64,000 nucleotides of DNA from an uncultured Collinsella sp. (GCA_900541685.1 UQKM01000003.1:62001-126000); one strand, 5' to 3'. Positions 26,157 to 34,985 are shown, numbered from the stretch's first letter. The notes: generated from the letters alone by a model not told the origin. Numbers and translations: made by a program.

Positions 26157-26196
26157 AAAAACCTCCGCAGGGGTGCTTCCCTTGCGGAGGTTTTTT
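26157..26196 (-). terminator. Terminator of the DXS-like gene
   Basis: AACCTCCGCA and TGCGGAGGTT pair around a GGGGTGCTTCCC inner stem-loop, with runs of T on either strand. The T run overlaps the stop codon of the gene at 26195. Confidence 0.85.
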
Positions 26197-27976
26197 ACTC
26201 GTTCAGTAGCCTTACGGCTTCGGCGGCCATGTTCTCGACCGTCATGCCGTTCCGCGCAAGCAGTTCGTTGGGGTCGTAGCGGTCGGGGAAGCCCTTGGCG
26301 ATGCCAAAGGTGCGCGTGCGCAGCGGCGTGCAGGCCAGATAACATGCCACGCGCTCGCCCCAGCCACCGTCCAAGATGCCGTCCTCGAGGGTGACGACAA
26401 CGCGATGCTCGGCGGCAAGGCTGTCGAGGAACTCACGGTCAAGCTCGGTTGCAAAGCGCGGGTTGACGAGCGTGGCCTCGATGCCGTACTCGGCGGCTAG
26501 GCGGTTTGCCACGCGTTCGCCCAGCTCAAAGAAATCGCCGAGCGCGAGCACGGCCACGTCGCGGCCCTGGCGCACCACGTTGTAGTGCGCGAAACCGTAA
26601 TCGGCGTCCTCGGCGGGCGCCAGATCGGGGCGGCTTACCAAGCCAATGCCCGGCACGCGAATCGCCACGGGATGCTCGCGGTGGTCGAGCGACCAGCTCA
26701 GCATGGACAGATATTCCTCCATGCAGGAAGGCGCCAGGTAGCGCATGTTGGGAAGAGCGCCCAGCATGGAAATATCGAAGAACGAGAGGTGCGTCTCGGA
26801 TGTGGTGCCAAAGATTGATGCGCCAAACACCAGGATCGTCGCCGGGGCATCGTTGAGACACAGGTCGTGCCACAGCTCGTCGTAGGCACGCTGCAAAAAC
26901 GTGCCGTACACACCAAAGACTGGCTTGGCGCCCGAGCGCGCAAGCGCGGTGGCAAAGGTCACGGCGTGCTCCTCGGCAATGCCCACATCGACGAACTGTT
27001 TGCCGGCGGCAGCCCGAAGCTCGGGTGTAAAGCCCATGATGTAGGGCGTGGCGGCCGTGATGCCCACAACCTGCGGATCGCGCTCGATGGCGGCGCTGAG
27101 CGCCTCGCCCGTAATGTCGGCATAGGTGCGCGGCGCAGGCTCGCTCGGATGGCCCGGGCAGAGCTTGCGCCCAGTCGCCATGTCAAACGGACCCACGTGG
27201 TGCCAGCGCTCGGGGTCGCTCTGGGCTGGCTCAAAGCCCTTGCCCTTGGCGGTGGAGACGTGCAGTACGATGGGATGATCGATATCGCGCAGTTCCTGCA
27301 GCGCGTCGACCAAGGCCAACACATCGTTACCGGCGTCCAGATAGCGGTAGTCGAGCCCCATCGCGCGGAAAACGTTGCGCTCACAGGCGCCGTTGCTGGC
27401 GCGCAGCTCGGCCAGATTGCGATACAGGCCGCCATGGTTCTCGGCAATGGACTGGTCGTTATCGTTGACGATGATGATCAGGTTGCTGTCGAGATCGGCG
27501 GCATTGTTAAAGCCCTCAAACGCCAGACCGCCCGAAAGCGAGCCGTCGCCAATAACAGTAATGACGTTATACGTGTCACCCGCCAGGTCGCGCGCGTGGG
27601 CAAGGCCGCAGCCCAAGCTCACCGAGGTCGAGGTGTGACCCATGGCGAACAGGTCGTGCTCGGACTCGTCAGGATTGGCAAAGCCAGAAGCCTCACCATA
27701 ACGCTCCGGATCGATATAGGTGTACGCGCGCCCGGTCAGCGCTTTGTGTGCGTAGGTCTGGTGCGACACGTCAAAGACAATTTTGTCGGTGGGGGAGTTA
27801 AACACGCGGTGGAGCGCGACCGTGAGCTCAACGACGCCCAGGTTGGGGGCAACGTGCCCGCCGACGGTGGCGGAGCTTTCGAGGATGGCGTGGCGAATCT
27901 CGTCGCAGAGCTGCGGGAGCTCGGCGCGATTAAGAGCCTTGACGTCCTCGGGCGTTGTCGTTTGCGTAAGCAGCAT
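26195..27976 (-). CDS. 1-deoxy-D-xylulose-5-phosphate synthase-like protein
   Basis: This 593-residue thiamine-diphosphate enzyme is shaped like DXS, which condenses pyruvate and glyceraldehyde 3-phosphate for the MEP isoprenoid pathway. The ThDP motif is GDGSLSGGLAFEGFNNA then IIIVNDND, and the catalytic Glu lies in GIAEEHAVTFATALA (usually GIAEQHAV). However, the usual substrate-site motif DRAG(L/I)VG.DG.TH reads FGASIFGTTSETH, and HQAYPHK reads HQTYAHK. It therefore belongs, I infer, to a DXS-like paralogue whose true substrate is uncertain. At 593 residues it is shorter than typical DXS. It stands alone, divergent from an HD-domain gene, with a weak GGAG site 12 bp before the ATG. Confidence 0.8.
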   Translation of the reverse strand: MLLTQTTTPEDVKALNRAELPQLCDEIRHAILESSATVGGHVAPNLGVVELTVALHRVFNSPTDKIVFDVSHQTYAHKALTGRAYTYIDPERYGEASGFANPDESEHDLFAMGHTSTSVSLGCGLAHARDLAGDTYNVITVIGDGSLSGGLAFEGFNNAADLDSNLIIIVNDNDQSIAENHGGLYRNLAELRASNGACERNVFRAMGLDYRYLDAGNDVLALVDALQELRDIDHPIVLHVSTAKGKGFEPAQSDPERWHHVGPFDMATGRKLCPGHPSEPAPRTYADITGEALSAAIERDPQVVGITAATPYIMGFTPELRAAAGKQFVDVGIAEEHAVTFATALARSGAKPVFGVYGTFLQRAYDELWHDLCLNDAPATILVFGASIFGTTSETHLSFFDISMLGALPNMRYLAPSCMEEYLSMLSWSLDHREHPVAIRVPGIGLVSRPDLAPAEDADYGFAHYNVVRQGRDVAVLALGDFFELGERVANRLAAEYGIEATLVNPRFATELDREFLDSLAAEHRVVVTLEDGILDGGWGERVACYLACTPLRTRTFGIAKGFPDRYDPNELLARNGMTVENMAAEAVRLLNE

Positions 27977-28204
27977 CGTTGTGGGTTACTCCATGCGAAT
28001 CGTGCGCCGGCACTCCCTCGGCCGGCACAATTGCACAAGACAGTCTCGCACATTTTGGCGTTTGATATGTGACGGCGGCGCGGTAATTCGCCAACTGGTG
28101 GGGCAAAACGTTTTGTCCGATGCCATACTGATGTGTTCCATGATGTTTTTATCGATTGTGCACAGGCCGTAGCTTGTCGCCGTGAGTCGCTGGAAGGAGA
28201 CAGC

Positions 28205-28762
28205 ATGTCTGATGTCGTTCGTGCCGAGAAAATCGCGCGCGAAGTAGACCATGCTGCCCGTCAACTGGCACAGGCGGGCCGCTTGGGCCTGACGCGCGAG
28301 TTTATCCAGCATGGTGACGTGACGGTGTATGCGCATGTGACCTCGGTCGCGCGGGCAAGCCTGTCCTTTGCCGAGCGTCTTGACCGTGTTGGTATTTCGG
28401 TCGACCGCGCCTCGCTGCTGCGCGGAGCCCTGCTGCACGACTATTTTCTCTACGATTGGCACGATCCTGATCCGAGCCATCGACTGCACGGATTTCGGCA
28501 TCCATTTTTTGCCCTGGCGCGTGCCGAGGAAGATTTTGAGCTGACGTCGCGCGAACGGAACATTATCGTGCGGCATATGTTTCCGCTGGTGCCGGTGCCG
28601 CCGACGTGTCGTGAGGCATGGATTGTGTGCCTGGCGGATAAATGGTGCGCTCTGCGCGAGACGATCGCCGGCCGTCTGCCGCGCAAAGGCGGCGCGAACG
28701 ATTTGAACGAGGGCACGAGTGACGGTTCGAGCAAAGATTCGAGCGAGAAGAGGAGAGGGTAG
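28205..28762 (+). CDS. HD-domain hydrolase-like protein
   Basis: This 185-residue cytoplasmic protein shows the HD metal signature: VYAHVTSVA (first His), LLHDYFLYDWH (HD) and RHPFFALARA followed by RHMFPLVP (later His). Such proteins are phosphohydrolases of nucleotides or other phosphates; the substrate is unknown. A charged tail (EGTSDGSSKDSSEKRRG) is likely disordered. AAGGAG precedes the ATG. The next gene starts 4 bp after its stop, so the two form an operon. Confidence 0.8.
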   Translation: MSDVVRAEKIAREVDHAARQLAQAGRLGLTREFIQHGDVTVYAHVTSVARASLSFAERLDRVGISVDRASLLRGALLHDYFLYDWHDPDPSHRLHGFRHPFFALARAEEDFELTSRERNIIVRHMFPLVPVPPTCREAWIVCLADKWCALRETIAGRLPRKGGANDLNEGTSDGSSKDSSEKRRG

Positions 28763-28765
28763 ACG

Positions 28766-29785
28766 GTGGAAACCGCGATCGACATGGCATTTGACGGCGC
28801 GACGCTTGCCGCCTGTCCGCTTTCGGCGCTGGTGCTCTCGTTTGCCTTCTACGGTTTTTGCGGCTGGGTGTGGGAGTCGACAGTCTGCGCCATGCTCAAC
28901 TACGGACGATTTGCCAACAGTGGCTTTTTGCTGGGGCCGTGTTGTCCTATCTATGGTGCGGGCGGTATAGCCTGCTGGCTGTTGCTGCGTGGGATTCCGG
29001 ATGCCTCGAGCCAGTTTGTCGCTGCAGCGCTCGTATGCAGCGTGATTGAATACAGTGTTGGTGTGCTGTTGGAAAAAACAACGGGCGCTCGCTTTTGGGA
29101 CTATTCGCATCTGCCGTTTAACCTGCACGGGCGCATCTGTCTGTACTGGGCCTGCGCGTTTGGCTTGGGTGCGCTGTGCATTTGCCGTTTAGTGGAGCCG
29201 GCATTGCTGGGGTTGCTTGGCCATCTGCCGGCGCTGATTGTGCGGCTGTCCGCCTTTATCGTCGCGGTCGCGATGATGGTCGACGCGGTGTGCTCTTTGG
29301 CCAGCTGGCGTCGCCTGTCCGATCAGCTGGAGCGTGTGCGCGCCGACCTTGCCGACCGCATCAACGAGTCGCTTGCCGATGCCTCGGATTCAATGCTCGA
29401 ACGCATTCCCGAATCGACGATTGACTCGGTGGCACAGACGCACATCCGCAGCCGTGCCGTTAACGCGTGGCTGGCCGAGCTGGGTGACGCCGCGCTCGAT
29501 GCCTTGCGCGATAAGGCTTCGATGCCGACGTTTATCGCGGATGGTGCTCGCGGCCTGGCGCTTGCCGCCCGCCGCGTGGCCGATGCCGCGCCGAGCATGC
29601 CGCGTCCGTCGCTCAGTCGTCGCCTTGCCGGCAAGCGCATGAGCCGTCCGGTGCCAAGCGTGTCGCTCAGCCGACGCGACCTGCGCTTCTTCAATGCCTT
29701 CCCGCGCTTGCGCATCAACCGCTACGAGGGCGTCATCCGAGCCACCGACCTTCGCGACCGAGCTCGCGAGCTGTTCCGGCGCTAG
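28766..29785 (+). CDS. CmpB-type putative ABC transporter membrane protein
   Basis: This 339-residue protein has an N-terminal domain of about five helices with the family features FYGFCGWVWES, GFLLGPCCPIYGAGG and EYSVGVLLEKTTGARFWDYS; this matches the putative ABC-transporter type IV (CmpB) group. The C-terminal 150 residues are a charged helical cytoplasmic tail that is Arg-rich toward the end. The GTG start follows GAGAGGG. Transport has not, to my knowledge, been shown for this family. The HD-domain partner upstream is often seen with it. Confidence 0.75.
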   Translation: METAIDMAFDGATLAACPLSALVLSFAFYGFCGWVWESTVCAMLNYGRFANSGFLLGPCCPIYGAGGIACWLLLRGIPDASSQFVAAALVCSVIEYSVGVLLEKTTGARFWDYSHLPFNLHGRICLYWACAFGLGALCICRLVEPALLGLLGHLPALIVRLSAFIVAVAMMVDAVCSLASWRRLSDQLERVRADLADRINESLADASDSMLERIPESTIDSVAQTHIRSRAVNAWLAELGDAALDALRDKASMPTFIADGARGLALAARRVADAAPSMPRPSLSRRLAGKRMSRPVPSVSLSRRDLRFFNAFPRLRINRYEGVIRATDLRDRARELFRR

Positions 29786-29983
29786 CTGGGACGGGCGCGC
29801 TCACGGCTTCCTTGCTCGCGTATTTCCCGTTCGTTTCGCGTCCGTTGCCGCGTCGTTTCCAAGATTGCGGCACCGTTTCCATTCGACAACGCAGCGTTTA
29901 ACAACGCCGTATCTGGTCTACACCAGTTGTTCCTCGGCCGCATTATGGGCGCCGACAACGTCCATGCGACCAAGGGGGAGCGA

Positions 29984-31261
29984 ATGTACGATACGGGATC
30001 GACAACGTTTATGCTCATCTGCACTATGCTCGTGTTTTTAATGACACCGGGTCTGGCGTTTTTCTATGGCGGCCTGTCCAGGCGCAAAAATGTCATCAAC
30101 ACCATGCTCATGTGCTTTGGCGCCATTGGCCTGGTCGGTGTGCTGTGGATTGTTGCCGGCTGGTCGCTGGCCTACGGCGGCGACGGCTCGAGTCCGTTTA
30201 TTGGAGGCCTTGACCAGCTGCTGTGCCTGCCGGTGCTCAACCAGGTGCTGCAGGCGGCCGAGGGCAGTGCCGCGGACGGCGCCGTCTACCCCCAGATCAT
30301 CAACATCGCCTTCCAGATGGCGTTTGCCATGATCACGGCCGCTATCGTGACGGGCAGCCTAGCCGGTCGCGTTAAGTTTGGCGCCATGACGGCTTTCCTG
30401 GGTATTTGGCTGCTCGTGGTCTATGCGCCACTCGCCCACATGGTCTGGGGCGGCGATGGCTCTTTTATCGGCAACATCATCGGCGCGCTCGACTTTGCCG
30501 GCGGCGACGTGGTGCACATTTCGTCTGGTCTTACCGGCCTGATCCTCTGCTTAATGCTCGGTCGCCGTCGCGGTTTTGGCATGGTGAGCTATCGCCCGCA
30601 TAACGTGCCGTTTGTGGCGCTGGGCGCCGGCCTGCTTTGGTTTGGCTGGTTTGGCTTTAACGGCGGCAGTGAGTTTAAGGCCGACGCCGTGGCGGCGCTT
30701 GCCATCCTTAACACCGTGACGGCCAGCGCGGCGGGTATGGTCTCGTGGCTTGTCGTCGAGCGCGTGCGCACCGGTCGCCCCACGCTGGTGGGCGCCAGCA
30801 CCGGTCTGGTCGCGGGCCTCGTGGTGGTCACGCCGGGCGCGGGCTTTGTCGAGCCGTGGGCGGCGCTGGTCATGGGCCTAATCGTCTCGCCCGTCTGCTA
30901 CTTGGCTATCAGTCATCTCAAGACCAAGTTTGGCTACGACGATGCGCTCGACGCGTTCGGTTGCCACGGTATCGGCGGTATCTTGGGCGGCGTGCTCACG
31001 GGCCTGTTCTGCGTGCCGGAGCTCTCGTGGACCGGCAAGGGCGGCCTGTTCTACACGGGCGACGTGTCACTGCTCATCTCGCAGATTTTGGGCATTGTGG
31101 TGACGGTCGCTATTGTACTGGTGCTCGATTTGGTCATCGCCGCGGTAGTCAAGGCGCTGTTCCACGGCAGCCTGCGCGTGGACGAGGCCGACGAGGCGCT
31201 GGGCCTGGATGCGAGTCAACACGGCGAGAGCGCATACCCCTCCTTCTCGGGACTCGATTAG
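29984..31261 (+). CDS. amtB: Ammonium transporter
   Basis: This 425-residue channel takes up ammonium. It has about eleven helices, with LAFFYGGLSRRKNVI at the N-terminus and the pore His pair in VVHISSGLTGL and FGCHGIGGILGG. The start at 29984 (MYDTGSTTF) follows AAGGGGGAG; the longer frame upstream is unsupported. There is no signal peptide of the E. coli type. The PII gene lies 156 bp downstream, the usual amtB-glnK pairing, in which PII plugs the channel when nitrogen is plentiful. Confidence 0.93.
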   Translation: MYDTGSTTFMLICTMLVFLMTPGLAFFYGGLSRRKNVINTMLMCFGAIGLVGVLWIVAGWSLAYGGDGSSPFIGGLDQLLCLPVLNQVLQAAEGSAADGAVYPQIINIAFQMAFAMITAAIVTGSLAGRVKFGAMTAFLGIWLLVVYAPLAHMVWGGDGSFIGNIIGALDFAGGDVVHISSGLTGLILCLMLGRRRGFGMVSYRPHNVPFVALGAGLLWFGWFGFNGGSEFKADAVAALAILNTVTASAAGMVSWLVVERVRTGRPTLVGASTGLVAGLVVVTPGAGFVEPWAALVMGLIVSPVCYLAISHLKTKFGYDDALDAFGCHGIGGILGGVLTGLFCVPELSWTGKGGLFYTGDVSLLISQILGIVVTVAIVLVLDLVIAAVVKALFHGSLRVDEADEALGLDASQHGESAYPSFSGLD

Positions 31262-31417
31262 CAGCACGGCTTTCTCAGGCACCCGACCTTGCCCCTCAAA
31301 CCGTCGCATGCGTACCGAAGTACGCGGCGCTCCTCTTTCGGGACAATCTCGGGCACCTGGAAAACCCGTGCCATGTGAAGGTAAATCAATTTCTTTTATT
31401 GAAGAGAGGAATTCACT

Positions 31418-31756
31418 ATGAAGAAGATTACGGCGATTGTTCGTGCCGAGAAGCTTGAGGTTCTTAAAGACGCGCTGTTTGCTGCCAATGTTCGTGGTAT
31501 GACTATCAATCAAGTGCAGGGCTGCGGCGCGCAGCATGGCTGGAAGGAATACGTGCGCGGCAACGAGCTGCTTGTCAACACGATCCCTAAGGTGCAGTTC
31601 ACGCTCATTTGCGCTGATGAACATGTCGATGGCATTGTCGACATCATCTGTAACGCCGCACGCACCGGTGCCGTTGGAGATGGCAAGATTTGGGTCGAGC
31701 CGGTCGAAGAAGTCATCCGCATACGCACCGGCGAACACGGCCCCGCCGCGGTGTAG
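31418..31756 (+). CDS. PII nitrogen-regulatory protein
   Basis: This 112-residue protein has the PII layout: MKKITAIVRAEKLEVLKDAL, a T-loop with KEYVRG containing the Tyr at the uridylylation position, and the C-terminal signature ARTGAVGDGKIWV then IRTGE. It binds ATP/ADP and 2-oxoglutarate and would gate the ammonium transporter encoded upstream. AAGAGAGG precedes the ATG. Whether the Tyr is modified in this organism cannot be told. Confidence 0.92.
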   Translation: MKKITAIVRAEKLEVLKDALFAANVRGMTINQVQGCGAQHGWKEYVRGNELLVNTIPKVQFTLICADEHVDGIVDIICNAARTGAVGDGKIWVEPVEEVIRIRTGEHGPAAV

Positions 31757-31762
31757 AATCGA

Positions 31763-31827
31763 CCGCCTACCATCCGCAACGTTAAAATGCTGCAATGAGG
31801 CACAAGACTTGCGTTGCGGATGGGCGG
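31763..31827 (+). promoter_or_regulatory. Inverted repeat spanning the TetR gene leader
   Basis: CCATCCGCAACG (31770-31781) pairs with CGTTGCGGATGG (31812-31823), with CCGCC and CGG extending it. The right arm ends 4 bp before the TetR ATG and covers its ribosome site; TTAAAAT in the loop could be a -10 box. It could also be the PII terminator or an operator. Confidence 0.45.
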
Positions 31828-31830
31828 ATT

Positions 31831-32493
31831 ATGGGTCGCAATAAATATCCCGAGGAGACGGTCGCGAAGATTCTCGACGCGGCACTGGAGCTATTCTGCG
31901 CACAGGGTTATGAGGGGACGAGCATTCAAGATATCGTTGACCGTCTCGATGGCATGACCAAGGGCGCTGTCTATCATCACTTCAAGAGCAAAGAAGAGAT
32001 TTTTAACGCCGCTTTTGATCGGGCGATGACTCCGATTGTTGAGCACCGCCGCTCGATGCTTGGCGTCGGTAATATGACCGGAGCCCAAAAGCTCAAGCGA
32101 CTGTACGCGCCCGAGTCCGTAGTTCCGCAAATTGAGCTATGGGCACGTATGCGTCCTGCAGCAGATCCGGTAAAAAGCTCGCGTCTTCTGGCGATGCAGT
32201 ACCAGGGTTCGTTTGGCGAGTCTACCGATGGCTGTCTCTTGCCAGTGATCGAGGAGGGCATCGCCGACGGCTCCATTGCGTGCGAATGCCCGCGCGAAGC
32301 GGCTGAGGCCGTATCGTTGTTGGCGAATCTTTGGCTGCTGCCGCTGTTCCGTCCGCTTGAGACCAAGGATCGAATGCTCTCTCGCGCTCAATGTTTGGCG
32401 CAGATGGCTGCCGCGGTGGGACTCGATTTGGGCGAGGAAGTGCTCCAGACAACGGCTCGGATTTGGGACGTATGGAACAGTGCCGGGTGGTAA
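31831..32493 (+). CDS. TetR/AcrR-family regulator
   Basis: This 220-residue repressor starts MGRNKYPEETVAKIL. Its helix-turn-helix is LFCAQGYEGTSIQDIVDRL then KGAVYHHFKSKEEIF. The C-terminal ligand domain is of unknown specificity. The MFS transporter gene follows after about 100 bp that contain two copies of a matching operator, so it most likely represses that gene. The ribosome site is weak and lies in an inverted repeat. Confidence 0.88.
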   Translation: MGRNKYPEETVAKILDAALELFCAQGYEGTSIQDIVDRLDGMTKGAVYHHFKSKEEIFNAAFDRAMTPIVEHRRSMLGVGNMTGAQKLKRLYAPESVVPQIELWARMRPAADPVKSSRLLAMQYQGSFGESTDGCLLPVIEEGIADGSIACECPREAAEAVSLLANLWLLPLFRPLETKDRMLSRAQCLAQMAAAVGLDLGEEVLQTTARIWDVWNSAGW

Positions 32494-32495
32494 TA

Positions 32496-32514
32496 TAGAT
32501 ACTGACGGTATGTA
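32496..32514. promoter_or_regulatory. TetR operator, copy 1
   Basis: TAGATAC-TGACG-GTATGTA is a near-perfect dyad just after the TetR stop. It matches the copy at 32561 in the half-site GTATGTA and the ACG spacer. Confidence 0.6.
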
Positions 32515-32524
32515 ATTGATTTGA

Positions 32525-32549
32525 GAGGGCAGCTTCGGTTGCCCTTTTC
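32525..32549 (+). terminator. UUCG-loop terminator of the TetR gene
   Basis: GGGCAGC and GTTGCCC close on a TTCG tetraloop and are followed by TTTTC. It lies between the two operators. Confidence 0.8.
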
Positions 32550-32560
32550 AAGTCAATAAT

Positions 32561-32579
32561 TACATACTAACGGTATGTA
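32561..32579. promoter_or_regulatory. TetR operator, copy 2
   Basis: TACATAC-TAACG-GTATGTA is a perfect 7-bp dyad with a 5-bp spacer. It ends 14 bp before the MFS ATG, where bound repressor would block transcription. Confidence 0.7.
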
Positions 32580-32593
32580 TAGGGGGCGGACTT

Positions 32594-33856
32594 ATGGCTG
32601 GGCTGAGAGACGTCGGCGTCTCGTTGAAATCAAAAACAGTGCGGTCAATCAGGCTCGCGGAACTTCTGGTTGCGCAGCTGTGCACGTATTCGATGCTGTC
32701 GGCGCTGTGCTTTGCGTATCCACTTTACTTGTTCGATTGCAGTGGATCGTCAACGTTATATGGCGTCGTCGTGGCGACGGCGTTCATACCCGGCGTACTC
32801 GCAACTCCGGTTGGCGGAATCTTGGCGGATAGGGGAAGACATCGCGAGATCCTCGTGGCCCTCGGTATTGCTCTGATGACTACATCGCTGTTGTCTATCC
32901 CCATGAAGCGCTCGTTGCCTCTCGCGGTCGTCGTAGTAGCGATACTTTGTGTTCAATATGGTGTTCAATCGCTGCTAAAGCCAATGCTCCAAATTGAGAC
33001 GGTGCGTATGGCGGGTGAAGAGAAGGTTGAGCGGGCCACTGCATTGGTTTCGCAGATGACCATGGTGAGCAATATCTTGGGCCCTGCGGTCGGGACGGCA
33101 GTCTATGGGTGCTTTGGCATCGATACTCTTTGCACAACCGCGTCGGTGGCGTTTGCGATGTCAGCTCTCTTGTTTGGGGTCGCACTCAAGCAAAATGCCT
33201 CATCTGAAACAATGGGAGACGGCGCGACTCGCACGACATGCCGAAACGATTTTCGGGAGTCGATTCGGTATCTGTTGCAAAATGCATCATTGGCCGCTGT
33301 GATTTTGCTTGCGGCCGTTTTGAACCTTGCGTTGGTTGGGCTAACGATTGGCGCTCCCATTATTGTTACAAAGCATTTCGGCATGCAATCGTCCTGCGTT
33401 GGGATAGTTGAGGTTGCTCTGGGCTTGGGTGGTCTTGCCGGTAGTGGCTTGGTCGGCATTTGGCCGCATCGCTTTTCTCTCAATGGCATATGTCGATATG
33501 TTGCGATGATCTGTTTTGGAGTCGTACCGATTATTGTTACGCTACTGTTCGGCGCAGATGTATGCGTGTTCACCGTGTTTGCGGTTGGTTCGGCATGGAT
33601 CATGGTGTGGGCAAGCATTGCGTCGGTTGAAATCACCGCGTTTGTTCAGCGGGCAGCGCCGACTGAGCTCTGCGGAAAAGTGCTTTCGGTCGTTTACATG
33701 GTCCTTTCCTGCGCAACACCTATCGGCCAATTGACGTACGGGGTTGCATATGATCGATGGACACCGGTGATTGTATTCGCAGGCATGCTGGCGGTGCTGA
33801 CGTTGACGACGGCGCTGTTTTATCGGCTGAAAAGCTGCTTGTGGCGATTGTCTTAA
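32594..33856 (+). CDS. MFS transporter
   Basis: This 420-residue membrane protein has about twelve helices. The cytoplasmic loop 2-3 reads GGILADRGRHREIL, a form of the MFS G.ADR.GRR motif. Its overall shape fits MFS_1-type drug or small-molecule exporters. AGGGGGCGG precedes the ATG. Control by the adjacent TetR protein is likely because a perfect dyad sits just upstream. The substrate is unknown. Confidence 0.85.
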   Translation: MAGLRDVGVSLKSKTVRSIRLAELLVAQLCTYSMLSALCFAYPLYLFDCSGSSTLYGVVVATAFIPGVLATPVGGILADRGRHREILVALGIALMTTSLLSIPMKRSLPLAVVVVAILCVQYGVQSLLKPMLQIETVRMAGEEKVERATALVSQMTMVSNILGPAVGTAVYGCFGIDTLCTTASVAFAMSALLFGVALKQNASSETMGDGATRTTCRNDFRESIRYLLQNASLAAVILLAAVLNLALVGLTIGAPIIVTKHFGMQSSCVGIVEVALGLGGLAGSGLVGIWPHRFSLNGICRYVAMICFGVVPIIVTLLFGADVCVFTVFAVGSAWIMVWASIASVEITAFVQRAAPTELCGKVLSVVYMVLSCATPIGQLTYGVAYDRWTPVIVFAGMLAVLTLTTALFYRLKSCLWRLS

Positions 33857-33916
33857 CGCGCTGGGGCACCGTGAATTTGCGGAGGCAGTGGCCCGCCGCG
33901 CCGGGACGGCATTGTT

Positions 33917-33972
33917 TGGGCATGCCTCTCCTTCGTCTACAATATCGTGCAGACGAAGGAGAGGCATGCCCA
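33917..33972 (+). promoter_or_regulatory. Perfect 22-bp dyad over the HAD gene start
   Basis: The arms 33917-33938 and 33951-33972 are exact reverse complements over 22 bp, with a 12-nt loop. The right arm contains the AAGGAG ribosome site, and its last base is the A of the ATG at 33972. TACAAT (33938-33943) in the loop could be a -10 box. Confidence 0.7.
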
Positions 33973-34829
33973 TGATCAAGATGTTCGCAAGTGACCTAGA
34001 CGGAACGCTGCTTAACGCCCTGCATGAGGCGGATGGGACCATCCGCCGTGCCATTCGCGAGCTGACTGAGGTTGGCCTGCACGTGGTTCCCGCGACCGGA
34101 CGCTCGACGCTGCCGATCGGCGAACATGGCTTTACGGGGCTGGCGCTTGACGCCTGCTGCTCTAACGGCTCCATCGTGCGCGACAGCCATGGAGAGGTGC
34201 TCAAGACCTGGACTATCGATCCGCAGATTACCGAGGAGCTGCTCAAGGAGTTTCCGGACATTTGCTTTGATTGCTCCACGCCCGATGGCATGTTCTCGAG
34301 CGGCTCGTTCGAGATGCACCAGGCGGGCTTTAAAAGGGACAGTCCTATCAAGCGCATCGTGATGCGCGGTATGCGTGCGCGTGGCGGGTACCACGAGGAA
34401 CAGTATTTCGATCAGTCGATCGGCGATATCTTGCGTCACGATGTATGCAAGATCAATTGTCGCGTGATCTCGCCCGAGTTGGAGCGCGACCTTAAGGCGT
34501 ATCTTGCCGAGCGTTCGGACCGCGTGGTCAACGCGCCGTTCGATCCGGTGATGTTCGAGATCACGGACGTGGCATGCAACAAGGGCGAGAGTGTGGCCTG
34601 GCTGGCGGGCTACTACGGCATTGCCGAGGACGAGGTTGCGGTTTATGGCGACGGCGGAAACGACATCGCCATGCTCAAGCGTTTCCGCCACAGCTACGCG
34701 ACCAAAAACGCTAGCGATGCAGCTAAAGCCGCCGCGAGCGCAACTATCGGCAGCTGCATGGTCCACGCCGTTCCCAAACACATGCTCGCCACCATGCGCA
34801 AGCAGAACTCTCACACTGTCATCGAATAA
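33972..34829 (+). CDS. HAD-superfamily Cof-type phosphatase
   Basis: This 285-residue enzyme has HAD motif 1 FASDLDGTLL, motif 2 VVPATGRS, the motif 3 Lys near NKGESVAWLA and motif 4 VYGDGGNDIAML. The large type IIB cap in the middle marks the Cof group, which removes phosphate from sugar phosphates or cofactors. The start could be the ATG at 33972 or the one at 33966; AAGGAG is 10 or 4 bp away. The whole initiation region lies within a long dyad. Confidence 0.88.
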   Translation: MIKMFASDLDGTLLNALHEADGTIRRAIRELTEVGLHVVPATGRSTLPIGEHGFTGLALDACCSNGSIVRDSHGEVLKTWTIDPQITEELLKEFPDICFDCSTPDGMFSSGSFEMHQAGFKRDSPIKRIVMRGMRARGGYHEEQYFDQSIGDILRHDVCKINCRVISPELERDLKAYLAERSDRVVNAPFDPVMFEITDVACNKGESVAWLAGYYGIAEDEVAVYGDGGNDIAMLKRFRHSYATKNASDAAKAAASATIGSCMVHAVPKHMLATMRKQNSHTVIE

Positions 34830-34858
34830 TGTGACAAAGGGACTGTCCCTTTGTCACA
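34830..34858 (+). repeat. Hairpin repeat, GGGAC-core variant
   Basis: TGTGACAAAGGGAC and GTCCCTTTGTCACA form a nearly perfect palindrome starting at the base after the HAD TAA. It resembles the GGGGACAGG family in its core and in its placement. A degenerate relative, GTGACAAAGAAACTG, lies at 35267-35294. Confidence 0.65.
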
Positions 34859-34985
34859 CTGAGCCATGATCCCTTGGAGTACGAACACATATTCGTATAT
34901 ATGAGCAAGCTCTGTTAGAATCGGTATCGTTGGCGGCAGTTCCATGTGCCGGGCAGCGCCCTCCATTTGATGGGAGGTGATGCCC

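Larger units (their letters stand above)
25619..26194. other. Intergenic region rich in hairpin elements
   Basis: In order it holds the importer promoter, hairpin repeat subtype A copy 4, a short gene remnant, a subtype B hairpin, two related palindromes and the terminator of the DXS-like gene. No intact gene was found. Confidence 0.6.
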
